DNA of 64,000 bases, from NCBI RefSeq assembly GCF_943181435.1, contig NZ_OW969598.1, positions 1,116,001-1,180,000 of the forward strand, written 5' to 3'. Shown in pieces: positions 10,949 to 20,058 of the stretch (positions are counted from its first letter, which is position 1; each line of letters begins with the position of its first letter). The notes beneath the pieces are model-generated. The model searched no databases. It saw only the letters and a program-made list of their open reading frames with translations, and was not told where the DNA came from. Position numbers and translations under genes: made by a program. Source of the stretch: Neisseria sp. Marseille-Q6792. Lineage in GTDB: Bacteria > Pseudomonadota > Gammaproteobacteria > Burkholderiales > Neisseriaceae.

Positions 10949-12697
10949 ATGATTAATTATAAAATCACCCCCTCCCCTCTAGACCATGAATGGCACATCC
11001 TGCTGACATTCACACAAGATGATGATTTTCCAATAGAAATAAGCCTCCCGAACTGGACTCCCGGCAGTTATCTGATTCGGGATTTTTCCCGCCACATTAC
11101 ATCTATCGATGCATCCTGCAACGGTGTGCCCGTCCGACTCGACCAAATTGCAAAAAACCGCTGGCACGCTGCCTCCATACGCGGCGAGTGGCAAATCTGC
11201 TACACCGTATATGCATTCGATTTGTCGGTTCGAGGTTCTTTCCTGTCTACGGAACGAGGTTTTTTTGACGGATCGTGCCTGTTTTTGAAAGTCGAAGGAA
11301 CGGAAACGCTGCCGCACCGCTTGGAATTGACGGGCATTCCACCCGAATGGCGTATTGCCACAACACTGCCGGAAACAGGGAGGTTTGTCTTTCAGACGGC
11401 ATCTTATGCCGAATTGATTGACCGCCCTGTCGAGATGGGCTTGATTGAATTTTTAAATTTTGAGGCGGCAGGCATTCCGCACACGATTGCCCTAAGCGGC
11501 ATCTATCCCGACTTCGACCACAACAGGTTGATTTCAGACCTCAAGAGAATCTGCGAAACTGAATTGACAATGTTTTCCTCCCCTGCCCCGTTTCAAAAAT
11601 ATTTGTTCCTGCTCCACGTCGGTGACCATATTTACGGCGGTTTGGAACACGCCGACAGCACTGCCCTACTCGCCGACCGCCACAGCCTTCCGCCGTACGG
11701 TATGACCGATGCCGACGATGCCTACACCACATTGCTCGGACTTTTCTCCCACGAATATTTTCACGCGTGGAACGTCAAATCCATCAAACCTGCCGCGTTC
11801 GCCCCTTATGACCTCGACAAAGAAAACTATACCGAACAACTATGGGCATTCGAAGGCATTACATCCTATTACGACGATTTGTTTTTGGCACGCAGCCGCA
11901 CCATCTCGCCCGAATCTTATTTAAACCTGCTGGCACAAGGTATTACGCGCGTACAACAAACCCGCGGCCGTTTGAGGCAGACCTTGACGGAATCGAGTTT
12001 TACCGCGTGGAACAAATTCTACAAACCGGATGAAAACAGCCCCAACGCCATCGTCAGCTACTACCAAAAAGGCGCGCTTGCCGCATTGTGCCTTGATTTG
12101 CTGATACGGAACAAAAGCGGCGGCAGACATTCTCTCGATACGGTAATGGACAAACTCTATCGGGAGTGGAGGGACACACACTCGGGTATTCCGGAAAAAC
12201 ACTGGCAAATCCGCTGTCAGGAAATAACCGGCTTGGATTTGGAAGATTTTTTCCAAAAAGCGTTATACAGTACCGAAGATTTGCCGCTTGCCGAATGCCT
12301 GGCAACCGCAGGCGTGGGACTGACCTTCCTACCACTTCCCCGACAACACGGCGGCGGATACGCGGAACACATCTGCCCCGTCCCACCGACAGGCGATTTC
12401 GGCGCACGTTTCAAACAAAACGCCGACCACATCGTCCTGACCCATGTCTTCAACGGCGGCAGCGCGGAATCTGCGGCACTGTGCCCGCAAGACAAAATCA
12501 TTGCTTTAGACGGTTATGCCTGCACCGACTTTGCCGCACAATGGGCCCGATACCACGTCAATGCAAGAATCAATATCCACTTCTTCCGTGCAGGCATATT
12601 GCGTCAAACCGTCTTGACGGTTCAGGCAGCGGCGGCGGATACTGCCATCCTACATATCACAGACCGGAACCTGTTGGAAAACTGGTTGTTCGGTTAA
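10949..12697 (+). CDS. M61-family metallopeptidase (glycyl-aminopeptidase-like, PDZ)
   Basis: A 582-residue zinc peptidase of family M61. The catalytic motif His-Glu-Tyr-Phe-His lies near residue 268, followed by Ala-Trp-Asn-Val-Lys and, about 40 residues on, the downstream glutamate ligand in Glu-Gly-Ile-Thr-Ser-Tyr-Tyr. The N-terminal third is a beta-sandwich with the family motif Pro-Asn-Trp-Thr-Pro-Gly-Ser-Tyr. The C-terminus (about 450-560) reads as a PDZ-like domain. No signal peptide is visible, so it is probably cytoplasmic. The physiological substrate is unknown. It is followed by a DUS hairpin and then the small phosphatase-like gene. Confidence 0.85.
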   Translation: MINYKITPSPLDHEWHILLTFTQDDDFPIEISLPNWTPGSYLIRDFSRHITSIDASCNGVPVRLDQIAKNRWHAASIRGEWQICYTVYAFDLSVRGSFLSTERGFFDGSCLFLKVEGTETLPHRLELTGIPPEWRIATTLPETGRFVFQTASYAELIDRPVEMGLIEFLNFEAAGIPHTIALSGIYPDFDHNRLISDLKRICETELTMFSSPAPFQKYLFLLHVGDHIYGGLEHADSTALLADRHSLPPYGMTDADDAYTTLLGLFSHEYFHAWNVKSIKPAAFAPYDLDKENYTEQLWAFEGITSYYDDLFLARSRTISPESYLNLLAQGITRVQQTRGRLRQTLTESSFTAWNKFYKPDENSPNAIVSYYQKGALAALCLDLLIRNKSGGRHSLDTVMDKLYREWRDTHSGIPEKHWQIRCQEITGLDLEDFFQKALYSTEDLPLAECLATAGVGLTFLPLPRQHGGGYAEHICPVPPTGDFGARFKQNADHIVLTHVFNGGSAESAALCPQDKIIALDGYACTDFAAQWARYHVNARINIHFFRAGILRQTVLTVQAAAADTAILHITDRNLLENWLFG

Positions 12698-12699
12698 AC

Positions 12700-12735
12700 T
12701 TTCAGACGGCATTGCACACAAAATGCCGTCTGAAA
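12700..12735. terminator. DUS inverted-pair terminator
   Basis: TTTCAGACGGCATT then AATGCCGTCTGAAA, directly after the M61 stop. The two copies are in the outward order rather than the usual inward one, but the hairpin still forms. Confidence 0.75.
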
Positions 12736-12761
12736 ACCAACCGCAAAACAAAGGAAATAAA

Positions 12762-13196
12762 ATGGCGATTCTAAAACTTGACGAACATCTCTACATCTCC
12801 CCACAACTGACTAAAGCCGATGCGGAACAAATCTCGCTACTGGGTATCAAAACCGTCGTCTGCAACCGCCCCGACCGCGAAGAAGAATCGCAGCCCGACT
12901 TCGCCCAAATCAAACAGTGGTTGGAACAAGCAGGCGTTACCGGATTCCATCACCAACCCGTTACCGCACGCGACATCCAAAAACACGATGTCGAAACCTT
13001 CCGACAACTCATCGGACAAGCCGAATATCCCGTCCTTGCCTATTGCCGAACCGGTACGCGCTGCTCCCTCCTGTGGGGCTTCCGCCGGGCGGCAGAAGGT
13101 ATGCCGGTTGACGAAATCATCCGCCGCGTAGAAGCGGCAGGCGTAAATTTGGAAAACTTCCGCAGCCGTTTGGGAGACGCAGCGGTCAAACCATAA
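12762..13196 (+). CDS. Small phosphatase-like protein of the TIGR01244/DUF442 family
   Basis: A 144-residue cytoplasmic protein resembling the N-terminal phosphatase-like domain of bifunctional sulfur transferase/dioxygenase (Blh-type) proteins. The signature is Tyr-Cys-Arg-Thr-Gly-Thr-Arg near residue 101, a Cys-x4-Arg loop rather than the classical Cys-x5-Arg of tyrosine phosphatases. The N-terminal pattern (display of LDEHLYISPQL, then Val-Val-Cys-Asn-Arg-Pro) also fits the family. The frame opens 13 codons earlier inside a DUS; I chose the ATG at 12762, preceded by AAGGAA. Its substrate is not known. Confidence 0.75.
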   Translation: MAILKLDEHLYISPQLTKADAEQISLLGIKTVVCNRPDREEESQPDFAQIKQWLEQAGVTGFHHQPVTARDIQKHDVETFRQLIGQAEYPVLAYCRTGTRCSLLWGFRRAAEGMPVDEIIRRVEAAGVNLENFRSRLGDAAVKP

Positions 13197-13213
13197 AACC
13201 GACCGATACAAAA

Positions 13214-13242
13214 ATGCCGTCTGAAAGGCTTTCAGACGGCAT
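13214..13242. terminator. DUS inverted-pair terminator
   Basis: A tight DUS hairpin between two convergent genes, the phosphatase-like gene and exbD. Confidence 0.85.
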
Positions 13243-13260
13243 TCGTTCAAACGTCAAACT

Positions 13261-13695
13261 TTATTGCGCCTTGGTTTCGGTTACAAAACCGATTTTGGTA
13301 ATCCCTGCCTGACGGGCGGCCTCCAACGCTTTGTTTACATAATCGTATTCCACCGCCTTGTCTGCCGCAATTGCCACAATCACGTTTTCATTCTGCTCCT
13401 TGGCAGCTTTCAGACGGCTTTCCACTTCCCCGATTTCCACTTTGCTTGCAGAATCTCCGCCGACATAATAACCACCGTTTGCATCAATCGTCAGGCGCAA
13501 GGGATCTTTAGGCTGTTTATCCTGCTTGTTTGCCTGCTCGGACGCGGTCGGCAATTCCAAAGGAATGGAATGCGTCAGCACCGGCATGGTAATCATAAAT
13601 ACAATCAGCAAAACCAGCATCACGTCCACCAACGGCGTAACGTTGATGTCGGACATCGGCGAGTCATCGCCGGAATTCATCGAACCGAATGCCAT
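13261..13695 (-). CDS. exbD: ExbD, TonB energy-transduction protein
   Basis: A 144-residue inner-membrane protein that, with ExbB, couples the proton gradient to TonB. It has one N-terminal helix (about 21-43) that starts at the conserved Asp-Val-Met-Leu-Val-Leu-Leu motif; the aspartate, near residue 24, is the essential protonatable residue. The periplasmic domain follows. It is last in tonB-exbB-exbD, four bases after exbB. Confidence 0.96.
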   Translation of the reverse strand: MAFGSMNSGDDSPMSDINVTPLVDVMLVLLIVFMITMPVLTHSIPLELPTASEQANKQDKQPKDPLRLTIDANGGYYVGGDSASKVEIGEVESRLKAAKEQNENVIVAIAADKAVEYDYVNKALEAARQAGITKIGFVTETKAQ

Positions 13696-13699
13696 TTCA

Positions 13700-14359
13700 T
13701 TAATCCTTTTGGTTCAACAGGCGGACATGCAAATCATGCGCCATCGCATCCAAATCCTGAGTCAGCGTCTTCGCACCGCGATTGAGGAAGTTGTACGCCA
13801 ACACAGCAGGAATCGCCACAAACAGACCCGCCGCAGTAGAAACCAATGCCTCGCCGATCGGACCGGCAACCGCCGCAATACTCATCTGTCCGCTTTGTCC
13901 GATATTGATCAGGGCATGGTAAATCCCCCAAACCGTACCAAACAGGCCGATAAACGGTGCGGTCGCACCGATGGAGGCAAGCGCGGTCATACCATAATCA
14001 AAGCGACGCATAATCTGGGCCATACTGTTGCGAATTTGAATGACCAAATACTCGTTCAACGGCAGCGCCTGAGCCAATTTGGAAGCTTCATTTTGACGGT
14101 AGTTGCGGTACGACTGCAATGCCTCTTGCACCAGTTTGGACAGGGGAGCGTCAACGGCACGCACTTTTTCAAGCGCATCGTTCAAAGACAAAGTATTGCT
14201 CATATGCTGCTTAACAACCGTATTGCCTTTGCGAGCCTGATACAGCTTAATGCTGCGTAAGACAATCAGACACCATGTTACGATACTCATCAGCAACATC
14301 AACACAAACACACCGATCAGGACGACATCGCCTGATTCAAACACTAATTTCAAATCCAT
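13700..14359 (-). CDS. exbB: ExbB, proton channel of the TonB system
   Basis: A 219-residue MotA/TolQ/ExbB-type inner-membrane protein with helices near residues 12-35, 125-150 and 165-190. The Gly-Leu-Phe-Gly-Thr-Val-Trp-Gly motif and the following Ala-Gly-Pro-Ile-Gly-Glu-Ala-Leu motif are diagnostic. It forms the pentameric channel around ExbD. It lies between tonB and exbD. Confidence 0.96.
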   Translation of the reverse strand: MDLKLVFESGDVVLIGVFVLMLLMSIVTWCLIVLRSIKLYQARKGNTVVKQHMSNTLSLNDALEKVRAVDAPLSKLVQEALQSYRNYRQNEASKLAQALPLNEYLVIQIRNSMAQIMRRFDYGMTALASIGATAPFIGLFGTVWGIYHALINIGQSGQMSIAAVAGPIGEALVSTAAGLFVAIPAVLAYNFLNRGAKTLTQDLDAMAHDLHVRLLNQKD

Positions 14360-14425
14360 AATGATTCCAAAACTGATAAAAACAAATCAAAAATCCAAGC
14401 TGCCGCAAACTGCCGCGACAACAGC

Positions 14426-15277
14426 CTAATTCAATTCAAATTTAACGGGAACTTTAAACTCCGTCCAAGCATTGGCTTGAAAATGCCCGTTTTGCGCCGC
14501 CTTGCGTGCTGCATTATCCAAACGGGAAAAACCGCTGCTTTTCACCACTTTGACGGACTCGACATGACCGCCCGGAGATACCATCACACTCAGGACAACC
14601 GTACCCTGTTCATCGTTTTCCATAGAAAGCGTAGGATAAGGCGGTCGCGGAATACTGCCGTTGGCACGCAGGGGATTGCCTTTACTGCTGCCGGCACCTG
14701 TTCCGCCGCCGCTGCCGCCGGTTCCTTCCCCATGCTCGCCTTTGGCTCCGCCGCTGCCTTTACCGCTGCCTTCTCCGCGCCCCGTTCCGTCACCTTTGGT
14801 ACCGGTTCCCTTACCTTCTCCCCCGCCGTGCTCGCTGCCGGCTTTGGCGGAAGTATTGCCGGGATATTCGGCAGGTTTTTCAGACGGCTTCTCTACCGTT
14901 TTCTCAACCGGTTTGGGAGTCGGCTTCACTTCCGGCTTAGGCTCTGGTTTCGGTTTTTCTTCGGGTTTCGGCTTTTCCTTGGGCTGCTGAATATCTGCAT
15001 CCGCCTTTTTTGTAACCACCGGCTTCAAAACCGGTTTGGGCGGCTCGACAGGTTTGGGCTGCTCAGGCTCGGGTTGCGGTTCGGGCGCGGCAGGCGCGCC
15101 TGCGCCTTCGGGTGCGCCGTCCCCTCCGCCAAAGTCGCCCAAATCGACAAATTCAATAACATTGCCTGACTCTATCACGGGCAGCTTGTGCGCCTGCCAG
15201 AGCAATGCCACCATTCCCAAATGCAGCAGTGCGACGGAAAACACGACTGCGGGGGTTAAAATTCGTTCTTTATCCAT
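14426..15277 (-). CDS. tonB: TonB, energy transducer to outer-membrane iron receptors
   Basis: A 283-residue protein that spans the periplasm to energise TonB-dependent receptors. An N-terminal helix (about 10-27) anchors it. It is followed by a long Pro-Glu/Pro-Lys region (about 62-140), then an unusual stretch of about 60 residues almost all Gly, Ser, Lys and Glu (about 145-205). The C-terminal domain (about 208-283) has the family pattern Arg-Pro-Pro-Tyr-Pro-Thr, Gly-x-Val and Ser-Ser-Gly-x3-Leu-Asp-x-Ala-Ala. First in tonB-exbB-exbD. A weak Fur-like match (11 of 19) lies at 15286-15304, just before the start codon. Fur control of this operon is known in the genus. Confidence 0.95.
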   Translation of the reverse strand: MDKERILTPAVVFSVALLHLGMVALLWQAHKLPVIESGNVIEFVDLGDFGGGDGAPEGAGAPAAPEPQPEPEQPKPVEPPKPVLKPVVTKKADADIQQPKEKPKPEEKPKPEPKPEVKPTPKPVEKTVEKPSEKPAEYPGNTSAKAGSEHGGGEGKGTGTKGDGTGRGEGSGKGSGGAKGEHGEGTGGSGGGTGAGSSKGNPLRANGSIPRPPYPTLSMENDEQGTVVLSVMVSPGGHVESVKVVKSSGFSRLDNAARKAAQNGHFQANAWTEFKVPVKFELN

Positions 15278-15529
15278 AATTCGGGCATAATAATAGCAAC
15301 AATTCCTATTTGCAACCTATTTTTATTATTTACCTTTATCTGAATACTGTTTTCATATTATTAAAATCCATATTAAAACAATATGTTATGACAAATTATC
15401 AGATACCGGCAGACAAACGGAGCGGATCTGCCTGTTTTCCCATTCCAACAAAATCGGGTTAAATGATATATTGCCCCCTTCATCCGGCAGCCGGTTACGG
15501 CTGCGTACCACCTGTTTTAAAGGAAAATC

Positions 15530-16180
15530 ATGTTTCGGAATTTTGACTTGGGCGTATTCTTGCTTGCTGTCCTGCCCGTACTGCTTGCCATTACCGTCAG
15601 GGAGGTGGTACGCGGCTATACGGCGCGCTACTGGGGAGACAACACTGCCGAACAATACGGCAGGCTGACACTGAACCCCCTACCCCATATCGATTTGGTC
15701 GGCACGGTAATCTTTCCGCTGATTACGTTGATGTTCACACCGTTTCTATTTGGTTGGGCACGTCCTATCCCTATCGATTCGCGCAACTTCCGCAACCCTC
15801 GCCTTGCCTGGCGTTATGTTGCCGCATCCGGTCCGCTGTCGAATCTGGCAATGGCGTTTTTGTGGGGGCTGATTTGGGTATTGGCCCCATTCATCGGCGA
15901 CGCATACCAAATGCCGCTGGCAAAAATGGCAAATTACGGCATCCTGATTAACGCCATTCTGTTCGCGCTCAACATCATCCCCATCCTGCCTTGGGACGGC
16001 GGCATTTTCATCGACACCTTTCTGCCGACGAAATATTCGCAAGCGTTCCGCAAAATCGAACCCTATGGGACGTGGATTATCCTGCTACTGATGCTGACCG
16101 GGGGTTTGGGTATGTTTGTCACCCCTGTCGTACAGCTGGTTATGATACTGGTTCAATCCCTCATCGGATGGTTTATTTGA
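15530..16180 (+). CDS. M50-like (site-2 protease) membrane protein lacking zinc-ligand histidines
   Basis: A 216-residue polytopic membrane protein with the fold pattern of bacterial family M50B. Recognisable parts are the Arg-Leu-Thr-Leu-Asn-Pro-Leu-Pro-His-Ile-Asp motif (about 45-55), the Ala-Ala-Ser-Gly-Pro-Leu-Ser-Asn motif (about 98-105) and Pro-Ile-Leu-Pro-Trp-Asp-Gly-Gly (Asp156, the third zinc ligand in active homologues). The expected HExxH is replaced by Arg24-Glu25-Val-Val-Arg28, so both histidine ligands are arginine. Proteolysis is therefore unlikely and the protein may be a pseudoprotease. The start has AAAGGA seven bases upstream. A hairpin terminator separates it from convergent grxB. 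Confidence 0.85.
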   Translation: MFRNFDLGVFLLAVLPVLLAITVREVVRGYTARYWGDNTAEQYGRLTLNPLPHIDLVGTVIFPLITLMFTPFLFGWARPIPIDSRNFRNPRLAWRYVAASGPLSNLAMAFLWGLIWVLAPFIGDAYQMPLAKMANYGILINAILFALNIIPILPWDGGIFIDTFLPTKYSQAFRKIEPYGTWIILLLMLTGGLGMFVTPVVQLVMILVQSLIGWFI

Positions 16181-16220
16181 ATTGGTGGTTTTCGGGCGGT
16201 ACCGCCGTATTTGCCAACCA

Positions 16221-16263
16221 CAGAAAAACGCAGCAAGGCTTCCCTGCCTGCTGCGTTTTTCTG
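16221..16263. terminator. Bidirectional hairpin terminator (not DUS-based)
   Basis: CAGAAAAACGCAGCA pairs perfectly with TGCTGCGTTTTTCTG, with A/T runs on both sides, between the convergent M50-like gene and grxB. Confidence 0.85.
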
Positions 16264-16265
16264 TT

Positions 16266-16907
16266 TTACAATGCCCTGTCAAAATAAAGCGGCACGCCTG
16301 ATTTTTCACTCATCGTCATCAGATAACCTATCACCTTTTGAGGCCATTCGATTCCCCGCACTACGGTCAGGTTGCGCAAAATAGGAAAAACCAAAATATC
16401 CTCCATGCCGATTTCTCCGTTTATGCCGTCTGAAACTTCATGTATCAGACCGTCCAAATCGTTCAGATCTTCATGGATGCGGTCAAGATATTGGGCGGTT
16501 TTATTCAGGTTGGCAGAAAAGCTTCCGATGTTTTTCTCTTTTTTGTCTGTAAAATATTTAACTGCTTCGGCAGTAGCGAACTCGGGCAGACCGATTTTAA
16601 CAGTACGCGGCTGAACCAGTTTATTGTTGTAACTGCCGACTTTGTCCAGCCATGCCTGTATCTCGGGGCGGACTTCGTCTTTCAGACGGCCTTCTCGGTC
16701 GAAATGGCGCACAATGTCCAAACTCTCGCCCATAAACGAACCGTTCTCTCTTTCCAGGATGGGCACTTGTTTCGCACCGATCATACCGATCGGCGTTGCC
16801 TCGTCGTCGTTTGCCAGCACGGCTTCTTCAACGTCCGCGCCAAACAGCCCGGCAGCCATCCGCGCACGCACGCAAAACGGGCAATGGTCGTAAATATACA
16901 GTTTCAT
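16266..16907 (-). CDS. grxB: GrxB, glutaredoxin 2
   Basis: A 213-residue glutathione-dependent oxidoreductase with a GST-like fold; E. coli GrxB has 215. The active site is Cys9-Pro-Phe-Cys12, just after MKLYIYDHCPF. Val-Pro-Ile-Leu (residues about 47-50) is the cis-proline region that binds glutathione, and the helical C-terminal domain follows. I chose the ATG at 16907 because the upstream extension of the open frame is not conserved in the family. Confidence 0.93.
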   Translation of the reverse strand: MKLYIYDHCPFCVRARMAAGLFGADVEEAVLANDDEATPIGMIGAKQVPILERENGSFMGESLDIVRHFDREGRLKDEVRPEIQAWLDKVGSYNNKLVQPRTVKIGLPEFATAEAVKYFTDKKEKNIGSFSANLNKTAQYLDRIHEDLNDLDGLIHEVSDGINGEIGMEDILVFPILRNLTVVRGIEWPQKVIGYLMTMSEKSGVPLYFDRAL

Positions 16908-16973
16908 CAAAATATTCCTCGTCAACCTGTCGGTACCGGCTACCTTAACACCCCGCTCCGCCCGAAACAAGTT

Positions 16974-17080
16974 TATAGTGGATTAAATTTAAATTAGGAC
17001 AAGGCGACGAAGCCGCAGACAGTACAGATAGTACGGCAAGGCGAGGCAACGCCGTACTGGTTTAAATTTAATCCACTATA
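16974..17080. mobile_element. Correia element, short type (107 bp)
   Basis: Terminal inverted repeats TATAGTGGATTAAATTTAAA and its inverse bound a 107-bp element with the usual internal sequence. It lies between grxB and relA, about 75 bp before the relA start. Such elements can carry promoters or RNase III sites, so it may affect relA. Confidence 0.95.
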
Positions 17081-17154
17081 TCTTCCCGCCTATGCACCGT
17101 AAATAAATAAGCTGTTACAATAAACTCGTTTTTATCGGAACGGAAGACCCCATC

Positions 17155-19368
17155 ATGACCGCCATCAGCCCGATTCAAGACACGCAAAGCGCGACCCCGC
17201 AAGAATTGCGCGAATGGTTCGACAGCTACTGCGCCGCGCTGCCGGACAACGATAAAAAACTTGTCTTAGCTGCCCGTTCGCTGGCGGAAGCACATTACCC
17301 CGCCGATGCCGCCACGCCGTATGGCGAGCCGTTACCCGACCACTTCCTCGGTGCGGCGCAAATGGTCCATGAACTCGACCTGCTGCCCGATGCCGTCGCC
17401 GCCACCCTGCTTGCCGACATCGGACGCTACGTTCCCGATTGGAATCTCTTGGTTTCCGAACGCTGCAACAGCACCGTCGCCGAGCTGGTCAAAGGTGTGG
17501 ACGAAGTGCAGAAACTTACCCACTTCGCCCGCGTAGACAGCCTCGCCACGCCGGAAGAACGCGCCCAGCAGGCCGAAACTATGCGGAAAATGCTGCTGGC
17601 GATGGTTACCGACATCCGCGTCGTGTTAATCAAACTGGCGATGCGTACGCGCACCCTGCAATTTTTAAGCAACGTCCCCGACAACCCCGAAAAACGCGCC
17701 GTTGCCAAAGAAACCCTCGACATCTTCGCCCCGCTCGCCAACCGCTTGGGCGTGTGGCAGCTCAAATGGCAGCTCGAAGACCTCGGCTTCCGCCATCAAG
17801 AACCCGAAAAATACCGCGAAATCGCGCTGCTTTTAGACGAAAAACGCACCGAACGCCTCGAATACATCGAAAACTTCCTCAATATCCTGCGTACGGAACT
17901 GAAAAAATACAATATCCACTTCGAAGTCGCCGGCCGCCCGAAACACATCTACTCCATTTACAAAAAAATGGTGAAGAAAAAACTCAGCTTCGACGGCTTG
18001 TTCGACATCCGCGCCGTGCGGATTCTGGTTGATACCGTCCCCGAGTGTTACACCACACTGGGTATCGTCCACAGCCTCTGGCAGCCCATCCCCGGCGAGT
18101 TCGACGACTATATCGCCAACCCCAAAGGCAACGGCTATAAAAGTTTGCACACCGTCATTGTCGGCCCGGAAGACAAAGGCGTGGAAGTGCAAATCCGCAC
18201 CTTCGATATGCACCAATTCAACGAATTCGGTGTCGCCGCCCACTGGCGTTACAAAGAGGGCGGCAAGGGCGATTCCGCCTACGAACAAAAAATCGCCTGG
18301 TTGCGCCAACTCTTGGATTGGCGCGAAAACATGGCGGAAAGCGGCAAGGAAGACCTCGCCGCCGCCTTCAAAACCGAGCTTTTCAACGACACGATTTACG
18401 TCCTGACCCCGCACGGCAAAGTCCTTTCCCTGCCCACAGGCGCGACCCCCATCGACTTCGCCTACGCCCTGCACAGCAGCATCGGCGACCGTTGCCGCGG
18501 TGCGAAAGTCGAAGGGCAAATCGTGCCGCTGTCCACCCAGCTTGAAAACGGACAGCGCGTCGAAATCATTACCGCCAAAGAAGGGCATCCTTCCGTCAAC
18601 TGGCTCTACGAAGGCTGGGTCAAATCCAACCGCGCCATCAGCAAAATCCGTGCCTACATCCGTCAGCAAAACGCCGACACCGTGCGCGAAGAAGGCCGCG
18701 TCCAGCTCGACAAGCAGCTTGTCAAACTCACGCCCAAGCCCAACCTGCAAGAGCTTGCTGAAAACCTCGGCTACAAAAAACTCGACGACCTCTACACTGC
18801 CGTCGGACAAGGCGAAATTTCCAACCGCGCCATCCAAAAAGCCTGCGGCAAGTTAAACGAACCGCCGCCCGTGCCCGTCAGCGAAACCACCATCGTCAAA
18901 CAGTCCAAAATTAAAAAAGGCGGCAAAACCGGTGTGCTCATCGATGGCGAAGACGGCTTGATGACCACGCTTGCCAAGTGCTGCAAACCCGCGCCGCCCG
19001 ACGATATTGTCGGCTTCGTTACCCGCGAACGCGGCATTTCCGTACACCGCAAAACCTGCCCCTCTTTCCAACACCTCGCCGAACAAACGCCTGAAAAAGT
19101 GCTGGACGCAAGCTGGGCGGCGTTGCAGGAAGGACAAGTGTTCGCCGTTGATGTCGAAATTCGCGCCCAAGACCGCTCAGGGCTTTTACGCGACGTATCC
19201 GACGCGCTCGCCCGCCACAAACTCAACGTTACCGCCGTGCAAACCCAGTCCCGCGACTTGGAAGCCAGTATGCGGTTCACGCTCGAAGTCAAACAGGTCA
19301 ACGACCTCCCGCGCGTCCTCACCAGCCTTGGCGACGTCAAAGGTGTATTGAGCGTTACCCGGCTTTAA
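17155..19368 (+). CDS. relA: RelA, ribosome-associated (p)ppGpp synthetase
   Basis: A 737-residue stringent-response enzyme that makes (p)ppGpp from ATP and GDP/GTP on ribosomes carrying uncharged tRNA. Domains in order: a degenerate HD hydrolase region (about 55-200; Leu-Leu-Ala-Asp-Ile-Gly-Arg stands where the active His-Asp would be), the synthetase domain (about 240-360) with Glu-Phe-Asp-Asp near residue 314, the acidic form typical of monofunctional RelA, then TGS (about 405-465) and a C-terminal ACT domain (about 660-735). It ends in a DUS-pair terminator that is duplicated 2.1 kb downstream. Confidence 0.96.
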   Translation: MTAISPIQDTQSATPQELREWFDSYCAALPDNDKKLVLAARSLAEAHYPADAATPYGEPLPDHFLGAAQMVHELDLLPDAVAATLLADIGRYVPDWNLLVSERCNSTVAELVKGVDEVQKLTHFARVDSLATPEERAQQAETMRKMLLAMVTDIRVVLIKLAMRTRTLQFLSNVPDNPEKRAVAKETLDIFAPLANRLGVWQLKWQLEDLGFRHQEPEKYREIALLLDEKRTERLEYIENFLNILRTELKKYNIHFEVAGRPKHIYSIYKKMVKKKLSFDGLFDIRAVRILVDTVPECYTTLGIVHSLWQPIPGEFDDYIANPKGNGYKSLHTVIVGPEDKGVEVQIRTFDMHQFNEFGVAAHWRYKEGGKGDSAYEQKIAWLRQLLDWRENMAESGKEDLAAAFKTELFNDTIYVLTPHGKVLSLPTGATPIDFAYALHSSIGDRCRGAKVEGQIVPLSTQLENGQRVEIITAKEGHPSVNWLYEGWVKSNRAISKIRAYIRQQNADTVREEGRVQLDKQLVKLTPKPNLQELAENLGYKKLDDLYTAVGQGEISNRAIQKACGKLNEPPPVPVSETTIVKQSKIKKGGKTGVLIDGEDGLMTTLAKCCKPAPPDDIVGFVTRERGISVHRKTCPSFQHLAEQTPEKVLDASWAALQEGQVFAVDVEIRAQDRSGLLRDVSDALARHKLNVTAVQTQSRDLEASMRFTLEVKQVNDLPRVLTSLGDVKGVLSVTRL

Positions 19369-19376
19369 ATACAAAA

Positions 19377-19425
19377 ATGCCGTCTGAAAGCCGGATAACG
19401 CTTCAGACGGCATTTTGATTGCCGG
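19377..19425. repeat. DUS terminator module, copy A of a 49-bp direct repeat
   Basis: A DUS hairpin (19377-19413) plus the following TTTGATTGCCGG. It ends relA and also lies just after the stop of the SUFU-type pseudogene. The same 49 bp recurs at 21536-21584 with one mismatch. Confidence 0.9.
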
Positions 19426-19438
19426 TTTTTTATCCGGC

Positions 19439-19978
19439 CTACCAGACAGTACTCGCACGATTTATATCTAAATAATCAATACCCGCTTCATCGAATTTCG
19501 TTTCCAATTCTTCTACCGAATGAGTATCTAGAAAAAGCCTCTCTTGATGAGTAATCGGCAATAACCAGAAAAATCGGACATTATCCATATATTCCAACTC
19601 TTGCCCATAAGGATAAGGCAGAGAAATCAGAAAATGCCAGAAGGATGATTGTCCAACCCACGGTCTGCCGATATTGACAGTTTTCCCTAATTGAAATCGA
19701 TCGGGATAATGCATACTTGCCGATGCCAGCATCGCCAAGGTCTCAATATGTTCGGGCGTTTCAAATGGGCTGACGATAAAAAACTCCTATCCTAAAAATG
19801 AGCCTATCCCAGAGCTGACATAGACCTAGGGCTCATCTTCATGATTAGGAATCACTTGGAAAACTTGGAAATCGGGAAGTTCTTCAACAATCCTCCCTAA
19901 AGTCCAAGTAAATCCTTTAATATCATGATGTTTCCAAAATTTTTGCAAGTGAGATAAAACAGTTTGGTTATAGTCCAT
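19439..19978 (-). pseudogene. SUFU-type (suppressor of fused) protein with two in-frame amber stops
   Basis: A single frame of 179 codons from the ATG at 19978 to the stop at 19439 reads as a SUFU-domain protein, a family used as immunity proteins in polymorphic toxin systems. It is broken by TAG at 19828-19826 and TAG at 19789-19787, thirteen codons apart, with no frameshift. The pieces on both sides are clearly one protein: MDYNQTVLSHLQKFWKHHD before the stops, and the Phe-Glu-Thr-Pro-Glu-His-Ile-Glu-Thr-Leu motif after them. It is probably a dead immunity gene. Suppression of amber codons is a remote alternative. Confidence 0.75.
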
Positions 19979-19998
19979 GCTTTTTAGCCTGTTTTCAA

Positions 19999-20039
19999 AG
20001 GTCGCCTGAAACCTGAAACAAGGTTTTTCAGACGGCATT
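19999..20039. terminator. Hybrid DUS hairpin (AGGTCGCCTGAA with TTCAGACGGCAT)
   Basis: One arm is a variant with one mismatch to AGGTCGTCTGAA, and the other is the standard DUS. It follows the intact SUFU gene on the minus strand. Mixed arms suggest recombination between uptake-sequence dialects. Confidence 0.5.
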
Positions 20040-20058
20040 GACCGTTTGAAGAAGGTAT

